Shown: piece by piece, positions 35,201 to 47,900 of the stretch
How the letters are laid out: the number at the start of each line of letters is the position of its first letter
Position numbering within the stretch: the stretch's first letter is position 1
From: Piezodorus guildinii
Lineage: Eukaryota > Arthropoda > Insecta > Hemiptera > Pentatomidae
NCBI GenBank assembly: GCA_023052935.1
Contig: CM041298.1
Location: 56,972,217-57,036,216 of the forward strand
Direction of reading: 5' to 3'
DNA length: 64,000 nt
The notes under the pieces: generated by a model
Told to the model about the DNA's origin: nothing
The model's database searches: none
What the model saw: only the letters and a program-made list of their open reading frames with translations
Translations under genes and position numbers: made by a program

Positions 35201-38200
35201 AACCACTGGACCAATGTTTTTGAAATTCACCCCAAAAATACTAGGTTATGCAACGATTATCCTAACAGTTAGTCGTTGATATCAGCTGTTTTTTTTTTTT
35301 AAATGGCAGCCGATTAATAGTGATGTAATTTAATAACTCAGTTATTTTTGAAGTTAGAGTCAAAATTAATTAGTTTTTTTTTTGTTTACCAAAAATCCGC
35401 GAGTAATTATAAAAAAGAGAAAAAAACAATGAAATTTTACACATAAATACGCTTATAACTCAGTTATTTTATATGCTAGAGAAAAACATATATATATCGT
35501 TTTAGAATCAGTAAAGCTCGATAAAAAAACAAAAAAAGAAGGTAAAAGGAAATAATTTCAAATCTTGCCTATATATACGCTCGTAACTTCGTTGTTTTCG
35601 TAGATAGAGAAAAAAAATGTTTTTTAATAAAAAAAACCGCGAATAATCATAAAAAAGAAACAAATTGAAATTTTATCTATTATTACCCCTATAACTCAGC
35701 CATTTTTGAAGATAGAGAAAAATATGTAGAGAGATTTAAAATCAGCAAAGCGCGAAAAAATAAATAAAATGTTGATCTACAAATTAAAAGTACTACTTGA
35801 GATGTAATTTCACTAAAACTCGGTTATTATGGAAGAGATAGAAAAATCTAAAAAATTTTCGAGATCAAGACACCGCGATGAGCAAAGAGAAAAAAAAAAA
35901 ACCTTATTTGGTCAAGCAACAACTTACAAAGAGATGTGATTCCCTGATAACCTGGTTATTATTTATAATAGAGAGAAAATGTAAGGTGTTCTGGAAACAA
36001 GAAATTTTGTTTCAATTATTTAAATTAAAATCGAAAAAAAAAAGAAAAGGAAATAGTAACGATGTCTAGTATAAATGTTTTTGGTATATTATTTTTAATA
36101 ATGAATCTTTGTAATCTTGTTTGGTCGATAAAAAGCTTTAAAAAATTTAAAATTTGAGTGTTTACGTTTGAAGATAGGTAACATCCGAATAGCGAATAAA
36201 AAAAAAAAAAAAAAAAAAAAAAGTTTTTCCTTATTACTAAATAAATACAAAAAAATTGCTATGTCATAGAGAATAAAATTTTCTACAAAATAAAAAAAGA
36301 ATAATTGAAATTGGTTGTGAACTAGCAGAGATATTGCGTTTTGAAATTAACAGTGGTGATATACCCGTTTTCTTTGGATTATTTATTGCTTTTCATTTTA
36401 GCTAATTGCCTATTAACACCTTTCACTTAATATAGTTATTTGGAAATAATAAACCACTGTGTAATAATTTGCAGCGTTTTTTGTTGGGTTAGAAGAGCGT
36501 TTATTTTATGTATATTTCGAATATATTTAAAACATTTGCCTGTATTGAACAAAATTAAAAAAATTCAGGATATCGTTTTTTCCGTATGCACGACTTTTTT
36601 GAAAGACTTATTTATTTATTTTCCTGCGAAACCATTTGACGCCTCTATAAATTAGTGTAATTTATAATTACAAGCCATTTTGGTAAAAAAAACGGTGGTT
36701 TACTGATTAAATATTTTGTACTTATTACAATTATACGTTAATGTTTTGAATGTATCATGTAATTAAACGGGGTTAACTCATTCAGAGATAACTCCTTTAT
36801 TTATTTCAAGGATTTTAGTAATTTTATTTGCGGAGTTATAAGAATTATTGTTTAAAAAAAAAAAGATTTTAACAGGTTACCAGAGACCTAAAGTTAATTA
36901 TTTGTCCAAATAGAAATTATTTCTTAATTTGATTCTAATATAATATTTCATGACAAATAGGAAGTTTCTCTAGGAAATTAAAAGTATTAAGACACGTCGA
37001 CACGTGGAGGAGACCGTGGCTGAGTGGCTAGCGCGCTAGTCTCTCATGCTAGATGTTCCGAGTTCGAATCCCAGTCCCGGCGGGGCTTTCATAAGGATAT
37101 AAATATGTAGGGATTCACTCACAGCCTCTCCCCCGGGTATGTGAGACCCGTCAGCCAAATGGTGGCAAATAATAAAAAATAGGCGTAAGGAGTGATGACC
37201 CTACCCTGTTAAATCACATTGTGAATCGTGAGTATATTCTCTCAGGGGATTGTACCACGAGGCCAAGGGCCTTCACGGCCTGTCGCGCCAGAGAAAAAAA
37301 AAAGAGGTTGAGCCAATAGGTATCCATTCCTGAAGCCCTATCATTAACCAATTTAAACATCAATTATTTCTTCATCTCTTGAACTATCAATCCTTCCAAC
37401 ATATGTAATATTTATACTTATAGAAATTAACTATTTCTTGAGACGTTCATTTCCAAAAGGTACTAAAGGATATTTTTTTAGAGATTGATATTTAGACATA
37501 TTAGGTTCAGTTTTATCTAAATCCGTCATTAGATTTTATCTAAAAAACATAGAAATCCTTTAAAACGTTATTTTAAAATTGCATTTCATTCCAAAACATA
37601 CTATATCCTCTGTAAACAGATATAACCTTTCATTTCCTTCCAAAAGGCACTATATTTCCTACTATACGGCAGAAGTACCTAATCCCGTAATATAATACCA
37701 ATAGTTCATTGTTTTCTTCATTTTGTGCTTTTTAATTGGTTCATTAGCACTTTTTGAATCACCGCTATTACTTTGATCAATGGTATTATTCTAATAATTA
37801 GTTTTTAGGCTGTTTTAAACAACTAAATTTCGTCGCTTCGATTCTCGTAGGTTGTCAATTAAATGAAGTTTTGTTATAGTATTTATTCTTGAGGAAACAT
37901 AAATTTTATTTAAAATTATTTATAAATTTAGGAACTCGCGATTTTGATAGAATAATGGTATTTGATCCAGCAAATGGTTGGAATTAGCATTCCACGAACT
38001 AGCTAAATATGAGAAGAAAAGCCGTGCTTGATCTATCTTAACAGTAGATTTTTTTATGTAAAATAAATGCTCAAAAGTTATTTATTTATCAGTCTCTATA
38101 GTTAAATATTGTTTGCACGTTGTTAATGATATAATTAAATTTGCTAAATTCACACAAATAGTAAATACAAGTTCAAAACAAAGTTCATAATTACATACAT

Positions 38201-41200
38201 TCTTATTTATGGCACTTTAACATAAATAGATAAATTGTCCTTTGAATATTTACTTTCTTAATGAAGAATAGATAATCAATGTAATTAACCCACAAAGAAA
38301 GATATTTCTCAGAGGGAGAATAAGGAAATATGCTTAACTTAGTAATTAACAATATAATGACGTTAGTTATCCGTAATGTATCTTGAAGGTTATAGTGACT
38401 GTTACCAACTTATCGTGCGTTATATTCTTCCAAAAAGTACTACATCCCTTTTAATTCTTTCCAAAAAGTAGTATATCCACGTTTCATTTCAAAAAGTACT
38501 ATAACCATATTATATTGTTAAAAAGTCGTGGGAAAAGTGCAATAATTTGGAAAAATAAGTTGTTAATACAATAAAAAATCAACTTTAGATTTTAATTTTA
38601 AAAAAATCAAGTAAATTGGTCCAGTAATAAATAAATGAAAGATTGTTGCGTTTCCTGTAAAATTGTCTAAAATGGATATAGTACTTTTTGGAAATCAACG
38701 TCTCAATTGTTCACGGTGACGAGACCAGAAGGTAACGGAAGCAAAAGAAAGAAGAAAATGGGCAAACAGTGGGGTGTTCTGGGTTGATATTTTGCTCTAA
38801 AAGATCCCAAAATGGACAATTGATTTTCTTCGGATGACGTCCAAGCTGTAAAATTATTAAAGGAATAAGCCCAAAGTTATTGTGGCTTATAAAATTTATG
38901 AAACTTCGCGTCATGATATCTCTACTTAGGTTTTTTTCTGATATTCATGTTTGAAGCATTTTTTAGATATGATGACAGTTTATTTAATATTTTAGAATGC
39001 CATAAATGGATTACTATTTACTGATAACAAACACGTGTCATCAGCATACTACGAGGCATCGATCATATATTTAATTTAAATCGAAGAATAAACCTACATC
39101 GATTATAATTGTTATTTGCGCTTTTCAGAGATTTAATAGTTAATTGAGAACCTTCAGTTTTTTATTAGTAACTATTAATAATTTACATGGCTAAAATAGA
39201 GTCGTTCGTTTCGAAGTATCGGTTTGTGGTTACCTTCTGAAATATTTCATATTTCTTGTGTTTGAGAGGACAAAATATAGTATATTGTTAATTTGAAGTT
39301 ACTATTTATTTACTATGTTTATTTTATTATTTAAGTTTCCATTCTCGGTTTTAAGTTCAATTATATCTTTTTAAATGTATACATTCTGAATAAATAATTA
39401 GATATGCCCGATTTTCATATTTTAAGGACTGTTTTATTTATTTTTTTTTTTTTCATTCTAAGTTAAAGTCGCCATTCTCGTTGAAAGGATTCTTAACAAT
39501 TGACATTTATTGTAACCAGGATACGGTTCAAAATGGAAGAGAACCTCCATTTTTGACTCGATTCTCCTTTTAAAAGGATACGAATCGAAATAAATCACTG
39601 GTAACTAGGATCACCACACTAAAAAGGACACTTTTTAATATAGAAACTCTCTTCCCGATGCAAGAAGCTGTCCGAAATAACTTAAGTCTAACTGTCTATA
39701 TTAGGGTGGGTGAGGTGGGTTACGGTCGAAAAGGACTAATTTGCTATTTCAAAGGATATGCCCGATTTTCATATTTTAAGGACTGTTTTAATTTTTTTTT
39801 TTTTTTTTCATTCTAAGTTAAAGACGCCATTCTCGTTGAAAGGATTCTTAACAATTGACATTTATTGTAACCAGGATACGGTTCAAAATGGAAGAGAACC
39901 TCCATTTTTGACTCGATTCTTCTTTTAAAAGGATACGAATCGAAATAATTCACTGGTAACTAGGATTACCACACTAAAAAGGACACTTTTTAATATAGAA
40001 ACTCTCTTCCCGATGCAAGAAGCTGTCCGAAATAACTTAAGTCTAACTGTAATAAATAATTATAATAAATAATTCTGGATAAATAAAGGCTTAGAAGAAG
40101 CCCTTGAAAGATTACTAGTGCATCCAGCGCATATAGCAATCCTCTTTAGAATACCTCCGGGTAACAGAAGGACAAATCTGACAGCTATACATATTATATT
40201 TGTATTTGTATTTTGTTCGAAAATAAAACCAGAGGGTAAGAAAAAAAAAAAAAAAAAAAAAAATAAAAAAAAAAAAAAAAAATAAATAAAAAAATAAAAA
40301 AATAATAATAATTTTATTGTTATTTTTATTGCATTTAAAATCATGTTTGCTGATCAACATGTTTGTTAGTTTTAACCTTAATTATTTTGACTAGTTTGAA
40401 TAAATTTATATGGACTAATATTTTTTTTTTTAATTTCTTTTTATTTTAAGTTTTTAAGATAATCAGACTAATAATAATTTTTCTTAAAATAAAGGATGAT
40501 AGAGAGAAAAATAAAAAATAAAGGCAGATTAAGTCCATAAAATAATAACTAAATAAAATCTTTAGCTTTCCAACGGTATATTATACATGTGTATTGCTGT
40601 TCTTATGTTTAAAAACAAAAAGTTGCATTAAAATTTTTTTTTAGTTTTCTCCTTTTGTTGTATGTCGAATTCGTTCAACTTATAAATATAATAAATAAAA
40701 AAACTTATAATAAATAAAAATATGTTTACTTATTTTTTATCAATGGCAACAAGATGATATGGTTAGTTTTATAGAATGTACAACATTAAAGATACTTTGG
40801 AGGAAAAAAAAAATCGACATTTAAGCCCTTATGTGAGATTTCTAAGTAAGGAAAATATGAAAAAACAACAAAAAAAGCTTTAAAGGGTCTAGCTCAAATT
40901 TTATTTTTTTAATTTATTCAATTTTTAAGGATTATCAGCAATTTAGAATCTAAAATCATTTTTATGTATGAATGTAGTTAATAATGAATTGTTTTGTTTA
41001 TCTATTTCTTTGCAAATCTTTTATTTAATTACTAGCATTTGTCATGACATTATTTTCTTTGTACTTGGGTCATAATATTTCTAATTGGAAAATAAATGTA
41101 ACCTAAAATAGGATGTTCAAAATATTATAAACCAAAAGCAATATCTTCAACACAGGCATAACTATCATCATAAGTACTGGTACAAATTTATTATTTTGCC

Positions 41201-44200
41201 TAAATAATTGCATCGTGTTCATGATATATTTTTCTTAAATGACCCTAATTGAAGTAAAAATTTTCTTCACATAAAACAATTAAAAAATATATATATCTAT
41301 TAATAATAATAATAATAGGCTTACCGAACCCGAAGGTTCGATGCCGATACCACCAAACTTCGCCTGCACAGACTCGTCTAATGTTCACCGGTCAAGCCCA
41401 AGCCCTCGAGATCAGCCTTAATGCAATCCTCCCATCGACGCTTCGGCCTACCTTTCGGACGCCTACCAGTCGGTTCAGCGAATACCAACTTTCTCGGAAT
41501 CCGTTCCTCACTAAGCCAAACAATTTTACGCGCCCATTTGAGTCTCCGCGATGCTATCACCTCAATTATATTCACAGGGTACAAACTCCGCAATTCCGCG
41601 TTGTGCAACCTTCTAAACTCCCCAGTGGCCTCATCTCTCTTCGGACCAAATATTTTACGCAGTACCTTATTCTCGAAAACCTTAAGCCGTTGTTCATCCT
41701 TCAAAGTAAGCGGCCACGTTTCGCATCCGTAAAGAACTGTTGGAAGAATAATAGTTTTATAAATTCTAACCTTTAAGTTTTTAGACAGAAGCCGCGAGCT
41801 AAGCAATTTAGCAACCGAATAATAACACGCATTTCCCACCTTTAACCGGTACTTTATTTCCTCCTGGATTTCATTTTTTCTTGTTATCACTGAACCTAAA
41901 TACTTGAATTTCTCTACGTGTTCAAAAGTATGACCTGAAATATTAATATCATCAAGATCGCCACCATTTCTGCAACTAATCATATATTTCGTCTTATCGG
42001 TATTTAATTCGAGACCTATTTGTTTACCGGTTTTTATTAACACACTTGTATTTAGTTGTATAGTTTCCGTGTCTTCACCTAGTAGTACCAAATCATCGGC
42101 ATACCCCAAAACCGGAATCTTGTCACCCATATTTAAGCCTTTCTCGGTACACATCACCTTTTCTTAACATATTCTAAGGCTATATTAAACAAAACAGGTG
42201 AAAGGGAGTCACCCTGTTTCAAACCCGATCGCACCTCAAATCTCTCGGAGTAATTATGACCGATTCTAACTTTATGAAATGTTTCCGACAAACACATCTC
42301 TACTAGGTTTACTAACTTTTTAGGTATCCCCTCTTCAATCATGATGTTATATAGCTTCTGACGGTCTATGGAATCATAAGCCTTTTTAAAATCTATATAA
42401 AGTTGATGGACTACACCTTTGTATTCCAGCTTCTTCTCTAATATTTGACGTAAGGAAAATATTTGATCAATAGTCGAGCGATTCCGCCTAAAACCACATT
42501 GGTAGTCTCCGATAATTTCCTCAGCGTATTCCGTGATTCGGCTAGTTAGTATTGACGAGAATATTTTATAGCATACTGGGAGAAGAGAGATCCCACGATA
42601 GTTTTACGATCCCACGATAGTTGTTACAATCCGTCCTCGGTCCTTTTTTGTGAATCGGAATAAGTATTGATTCTTTCCATTCTTCGGGTATTTTTTTATT
42701 TTCCCAGATCTTTTTAACTAAAACATGTAATTTGGAAACGCCCGTTTCTCCACACGCTTTGATTAATTCACTTGTGATATTATCATTTCCTGCAGCTTTA
42801 TACCGTTTTAATTTTCCTATCGCCATTTTAACTTCCTCTTTACTCGGTGCGTCTACCCATGGTTCAGCGCTCTGGTATTCAGAGGGAGGAGATTGATTAT
42901 TATTTTCCGTATTTAGAATGCCGTTAAAGTGTAGTTTAAATTTATTTAATATCTCAGTCGGATCCGCAATTATGTTGTTATTCGCATCTTTAACCCCATA
43001 TATATATATATCTATTAAGCATGTAAAATTATCATTTGCATTATTGCGCCGGATAGCTAATACAATAATACGTATTATAATATTTTTTTTTTTTCAATTG
43101 ACAAGAATTATGAACTATGAAGGCGGTACCTAAGTTTCACAATTTATTTTTTTCAAACTATTCATTTTTCGTTACATTTTTTATATTTTTATACATGATA
43201 TTTTTTCATAATTATTGGTGTATCATGGATTAATTATTCATTTATTCCAGTAGTAACAATAGTTTCCTTCATATATTATGAATTATGTTGTTCGATTGAA
43301 AAAAAAAAATATATAGTAAAATTTCATTTCTTTGAGCAAGCCGGTTTCTCTGGGAGTGCCGAGGTTTTGAAAACGCATAAGTTTGGTTGGCTCTAAATTG
43401 AAAACTAGTTATGATAAAATTCTAAATTTTTGTATATCATCCTAACTATATGAAAGGGTATATCGTGCTACATTTCATTAATATCAGAGATCCTAAAATT
43501 TCTATATGAATTCGTATGGAATGACCCACTATAAAAAATCTGGTTTCTTTTTTTAGAAGACATATATTTCGTGAGTTTTTTATTATTCATCATTTTTCGG
43601 TCTCATTATAAGTTTCGTTGGAAGGGATGAAAAAAAAAATACCCATCTATTTAATTGAGTCAAGTCACGGAGTAATATTAGTCATTAGAGAAGTCGTGTT
43701 GTTACCCCGTCATCGGAATATTTTTGTATATTAATCAACCCTTAATTAATAAAGACTAATTATAATGTACAGTTGACATTTCATTAATGTAATGTAGCTC
43801 TTCAAAGTTAAATTACTTTATGTTACATACGCATATGATTTCCGGATATTAAATATAGTGGCGCCCGAACAGACACATCTTTTATTTGTTTTTTTCTTCA
43901 CTATTCTAACTCAGTAAATGTTAACTTTTGTTTATATATTCTATTTAGTTCATTACTTATTATCCCTTTATTAATAATACAATCAACATTAATATTTACT
44001 TGGTTTTAGAATTTCGATCCGTTTTAGATAAGATAATAAATATTAATCAAAGCAATATTAACAATTTGCTAAATTATGTACTTTGTCCATTCATTATGTT
44101 TAACCAGTTGAACTAGATGTTATGCAAAAGCCCAATAATTTGTTGTATGAGATTATCTTTGATGAGTTGATTTGCAAGGCTAATGGTTTCAAGCGATCGC

Positions 44201-44924
44201 CGTATCTGGGCTTGGGTTAGATCGATTGATTCTCAGAAGACCTCCCTAAATTGGTTTCCATATTTAAGCGATGGCCGACCTAACTTAACGTTTACTGTTA
44301 ACTGATCAACTCCTTAGGAATATTATATATTTCTGTATACTTTTAAATTATCGAACGTGTGTTACGTTTTGTTAACAAACTACAGTGGTAAAGTATTGTC
44401 TGTTTCACTGCAATTAGGCCTTTTCACAACTAATTAAATGTCAGAGCCTTTTTGGAAACCCTCAGAACAAAACCTTTACATATTCAAATATCAGTAATAA
44501 ATTATCAACATTCATCATAATAAAACTTAAAAGGTTAATTAATTAAAAATGGTATATCATTTCTAGACATGTCAATATATACATGTTTGATAATAAGGAT
44601 TGATACTTTTAGTCAACCCTTAGGTTGAATCGATGAATACACACATTTATAGTATGATATATGTTACGACTATAAATGATATAAATAAATTTTATATTAA
44701 AAAAATAAAACAGATTTTATTCAAGAAGTAATATGAGGGTATTAATACAAAATAGTAAAATATAAGTAAAACTTAATAAATCTTTAAAAAAATAAATATA
44801 TTAATGATTAATATATTTCTGTCATTCACCTCACCCAGCGAATCATCCTTAATTAAGCGATATTGCCCAGATTTTCTCCTTAGACAAATGTTGGTTCATG
44901 AGGTAGATCTCAAGAGTTGTGAAG

Positions 44925-44982
<58 letters not shown>

Positions 44983-47900
44983 CCATATACTCCTTTAAAA
45001 ACATATGTTTTCCTATTAATATATCTTTGACACTGTCGGCTTAACAAATGAAATCCACATTTATTAACTAAGGTACTCTTAAATAATACGGTCGTAAAAC
45101 CAGGAAAAGAAAAACATTATAACTCATTGCATGATAACTTAATAGCTAATAAAACGTGTATTTCCGGTGAAAATACAATTTAGACAATTTTCACGGTCGG
45201 AATACTTTCCCTTACTATATATTTCATACATAGGTAAGCTGAAGTAAAAATTAGACATACCCTATAGTAATGTAATGGTTCGAATATCTTAATATTTTGG
45301 TCGATGCTTTTTCTTTGCTAGGAAAAACAAGAATCAAGTCAGAAGAAAAACTTTTTGAAGTAAAAAGTAATCGTAAATTAGTTTCTTCAATCCTCATTTA
45401 ATCTTTATATTTTAATTATTTTCTACTTTCATATATTTTAGTTTGCTTACTTCAACCAAAAATGTCGGCACACATATTTTGTTTTACCAAGTATCTTATC
45501 ATGCTGCGTTTTATTCCACCAAAATCCAACCATGTTCTCTATAATTAATTTACGTTGTACGTAGGTATATGTCCATAGTATAGAGAAAAAATTATTTTAT
45601 ATTTATTGATAACAGCCTCAGTTCACTTTTAATTCTTGTAATACAAATACTTGTTATGACATTAGATATTATTTTTGTTATATGCTTACAATTATTTTAA
45701 ATTGTGTACAACATATGAAATAATATCATATTATAACAATTCGTTATGATATACTATTGGATTGTGTGACATAAAATGTCTGTTTTCAAGGTAAAGGATT
45801 TTTATTAAAAATAGAATATGAATACAAGATAATTTTATTGGAAGTATTTACCTTCTTTTTCTACACATTTTTCCCAACGTGACACCAACTTTTTTATCCC
45901 CGAACTGAAAAACTCTGAGCTTTCAAATGAAACAAAATCGGAAAACGCACTTTTCGCTTGATCATCATTTTCAAAAAGTTTTCCTTTGACGAGGTTGTCT
46001 AAATTCCTCAACAGGTGGTAATCTGTTGGAGACAAGTCGGGAGAATATGGTGGGTGCGGAAGAACTCCGTAGCCCAGTTCTTTCAATTTTTGCACGGTAT
46101 GTTTTGAAACATGGGGTCTGGGGTTGTCGTGTAAGTGTATAGGACCCTTCCGATTTACCAATCCAGGTGTTTTTTAAATATTTTTGTGTGCATTTGGCCA
46201 ATTCCATTGCAGTACGTTGTAGAGGTAATGGTTTCACCTCTAGGTAAAAAGGAATAATGAATTATCCCAGCCATGGACCACCATACTGTAACCATCGGTA
46301 TCCCCAGCTGAAAACTTTGCAAACCAACGGCGAATAGGTCGTTCATTAACACTCCCTTCCCCAAACGCCTTGCAAATCTTTCTTGCGGCCTCAGCTGCTG
46401 AATGGCCGAGTTTAAACTCGTACAAAAATATTACTTGAAAATCGCGTGTTTCCATGTTCATATTTGGAGGTATACTAAAAAGTGGGTAATTGATTGGGAA
46501 GCTAATGTTTATAATACAAAGATATAGGATTAGTAACTGTTCACTTTAAATATGTAAATATTCGGAAGAAAACAAGAGAGACCTGCAAAATCCTGTATGT
46601 ATTTCAGAAACTATAAAAACGGACATTTCAATGTGAAACAACCCAATATTATGATAGTGGTAAAGAACGGGATAGAGTATATTTGAAAATTGGGTATCAT
46701 AAATATAGACCGATAAACATGAACGTATAAATATGAATACAAATACAAAAATATATACATTTTCAATTAATTATTTTGTTGGTAACATGTATAATATCTA
46801 AATTAAATAAATACATTTTTTTTAATGCGTTGGTATGATTAAAGAAAAAAATTAATGAACACAAGAAAAAAAACCTGGTAGTTTTAATAGACTCATCTAA
46901 CTACTCATTTAATCTCTCATTGACTGATATCTCTTTCATAGTAAACATTTTTAATCTTATCGCCTTGATTATTGATTAGTTCTACCTGTCCCATCCAAAA
47001 CACTGCTGAGTTCTAAGTTATTATCTGTGTCAAAGGCTGAGTTGAATTCGTTACACATTGTTGTTTTTGTTTGTTATATCAATTAACGTTTTCGTACTTT
47101 CACTGATACGAAATATTTAGTAAGGGAAAGTATTGTGATCGTGAAAATTATCAAATCCTCCTTTTAACGGAAATCTAAATCTTAAGGTCACCTAAGGCTA
47201 AATAACTAATCATTAATTTTAGGTCTCGCAAAATATTCAATAGTATGCAGTAGTGACAAATTTAAAGCGGGCAAATTAAAAGCGTCTAGGAAGTTTGTAT
47301 AGAGTAAACCGTTTTTTCGAAAAATATTGACTTTTAAATTTTCAAAATATCACTTTAAAATCAAATTTCTCTTAATTGTAATTACAAACGTGTAAATATT
47401 ATCTGTATATACATTTGACCAATATCAAAAGAAGGAATATAATTTCTGCCTATAATACTTTATTTTTTTATTTGGTATTTAGGTGCGTAATGAAGGGTTG
47501 AATAGCTAAATATTTTAGGAAAAAAAATCCAACATAGTATATCAAATATTGAGGATACATGGTTGACTGTTGACATTATAACGGGTGAAAATAATGAGAA
47601 GTCAGTCTGATAAATAATATTTTAATGTTGCCGACGTTTCAATTCAAATATATGAGCTATCTATCATCATAGCACCAATGAGCCATGCCAAACATAAACT
47701 TACAAAAAACGGCGTAGGGATTGACTACTCTTTCCCTTAGCATATCATTAAGCATCGTGAGTGTAATCTCCTAGGAATAATTTAAATAGTTATGTAATAC
47801 AAATTAATTGATTCATTAAATATAATGTAAATATTTCATTATTTTGAGTACTAGCTCGTTAGTCTGCCCTGCCTAAGGTTGTGAGTTCTAAAACCGGTCC

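Noticed and set aside
37011..37090. A functional tRNA gene at the SINE head
   Set aside because: A and B boxes are present, but acceptor and anticodon stems do not pair and a SINE body follows.
41381..41776. Plus-strand frames of 131 and 103 codons
   Set aside because: Antisense shadows of the RTE-like protein encoded on the minus strand.
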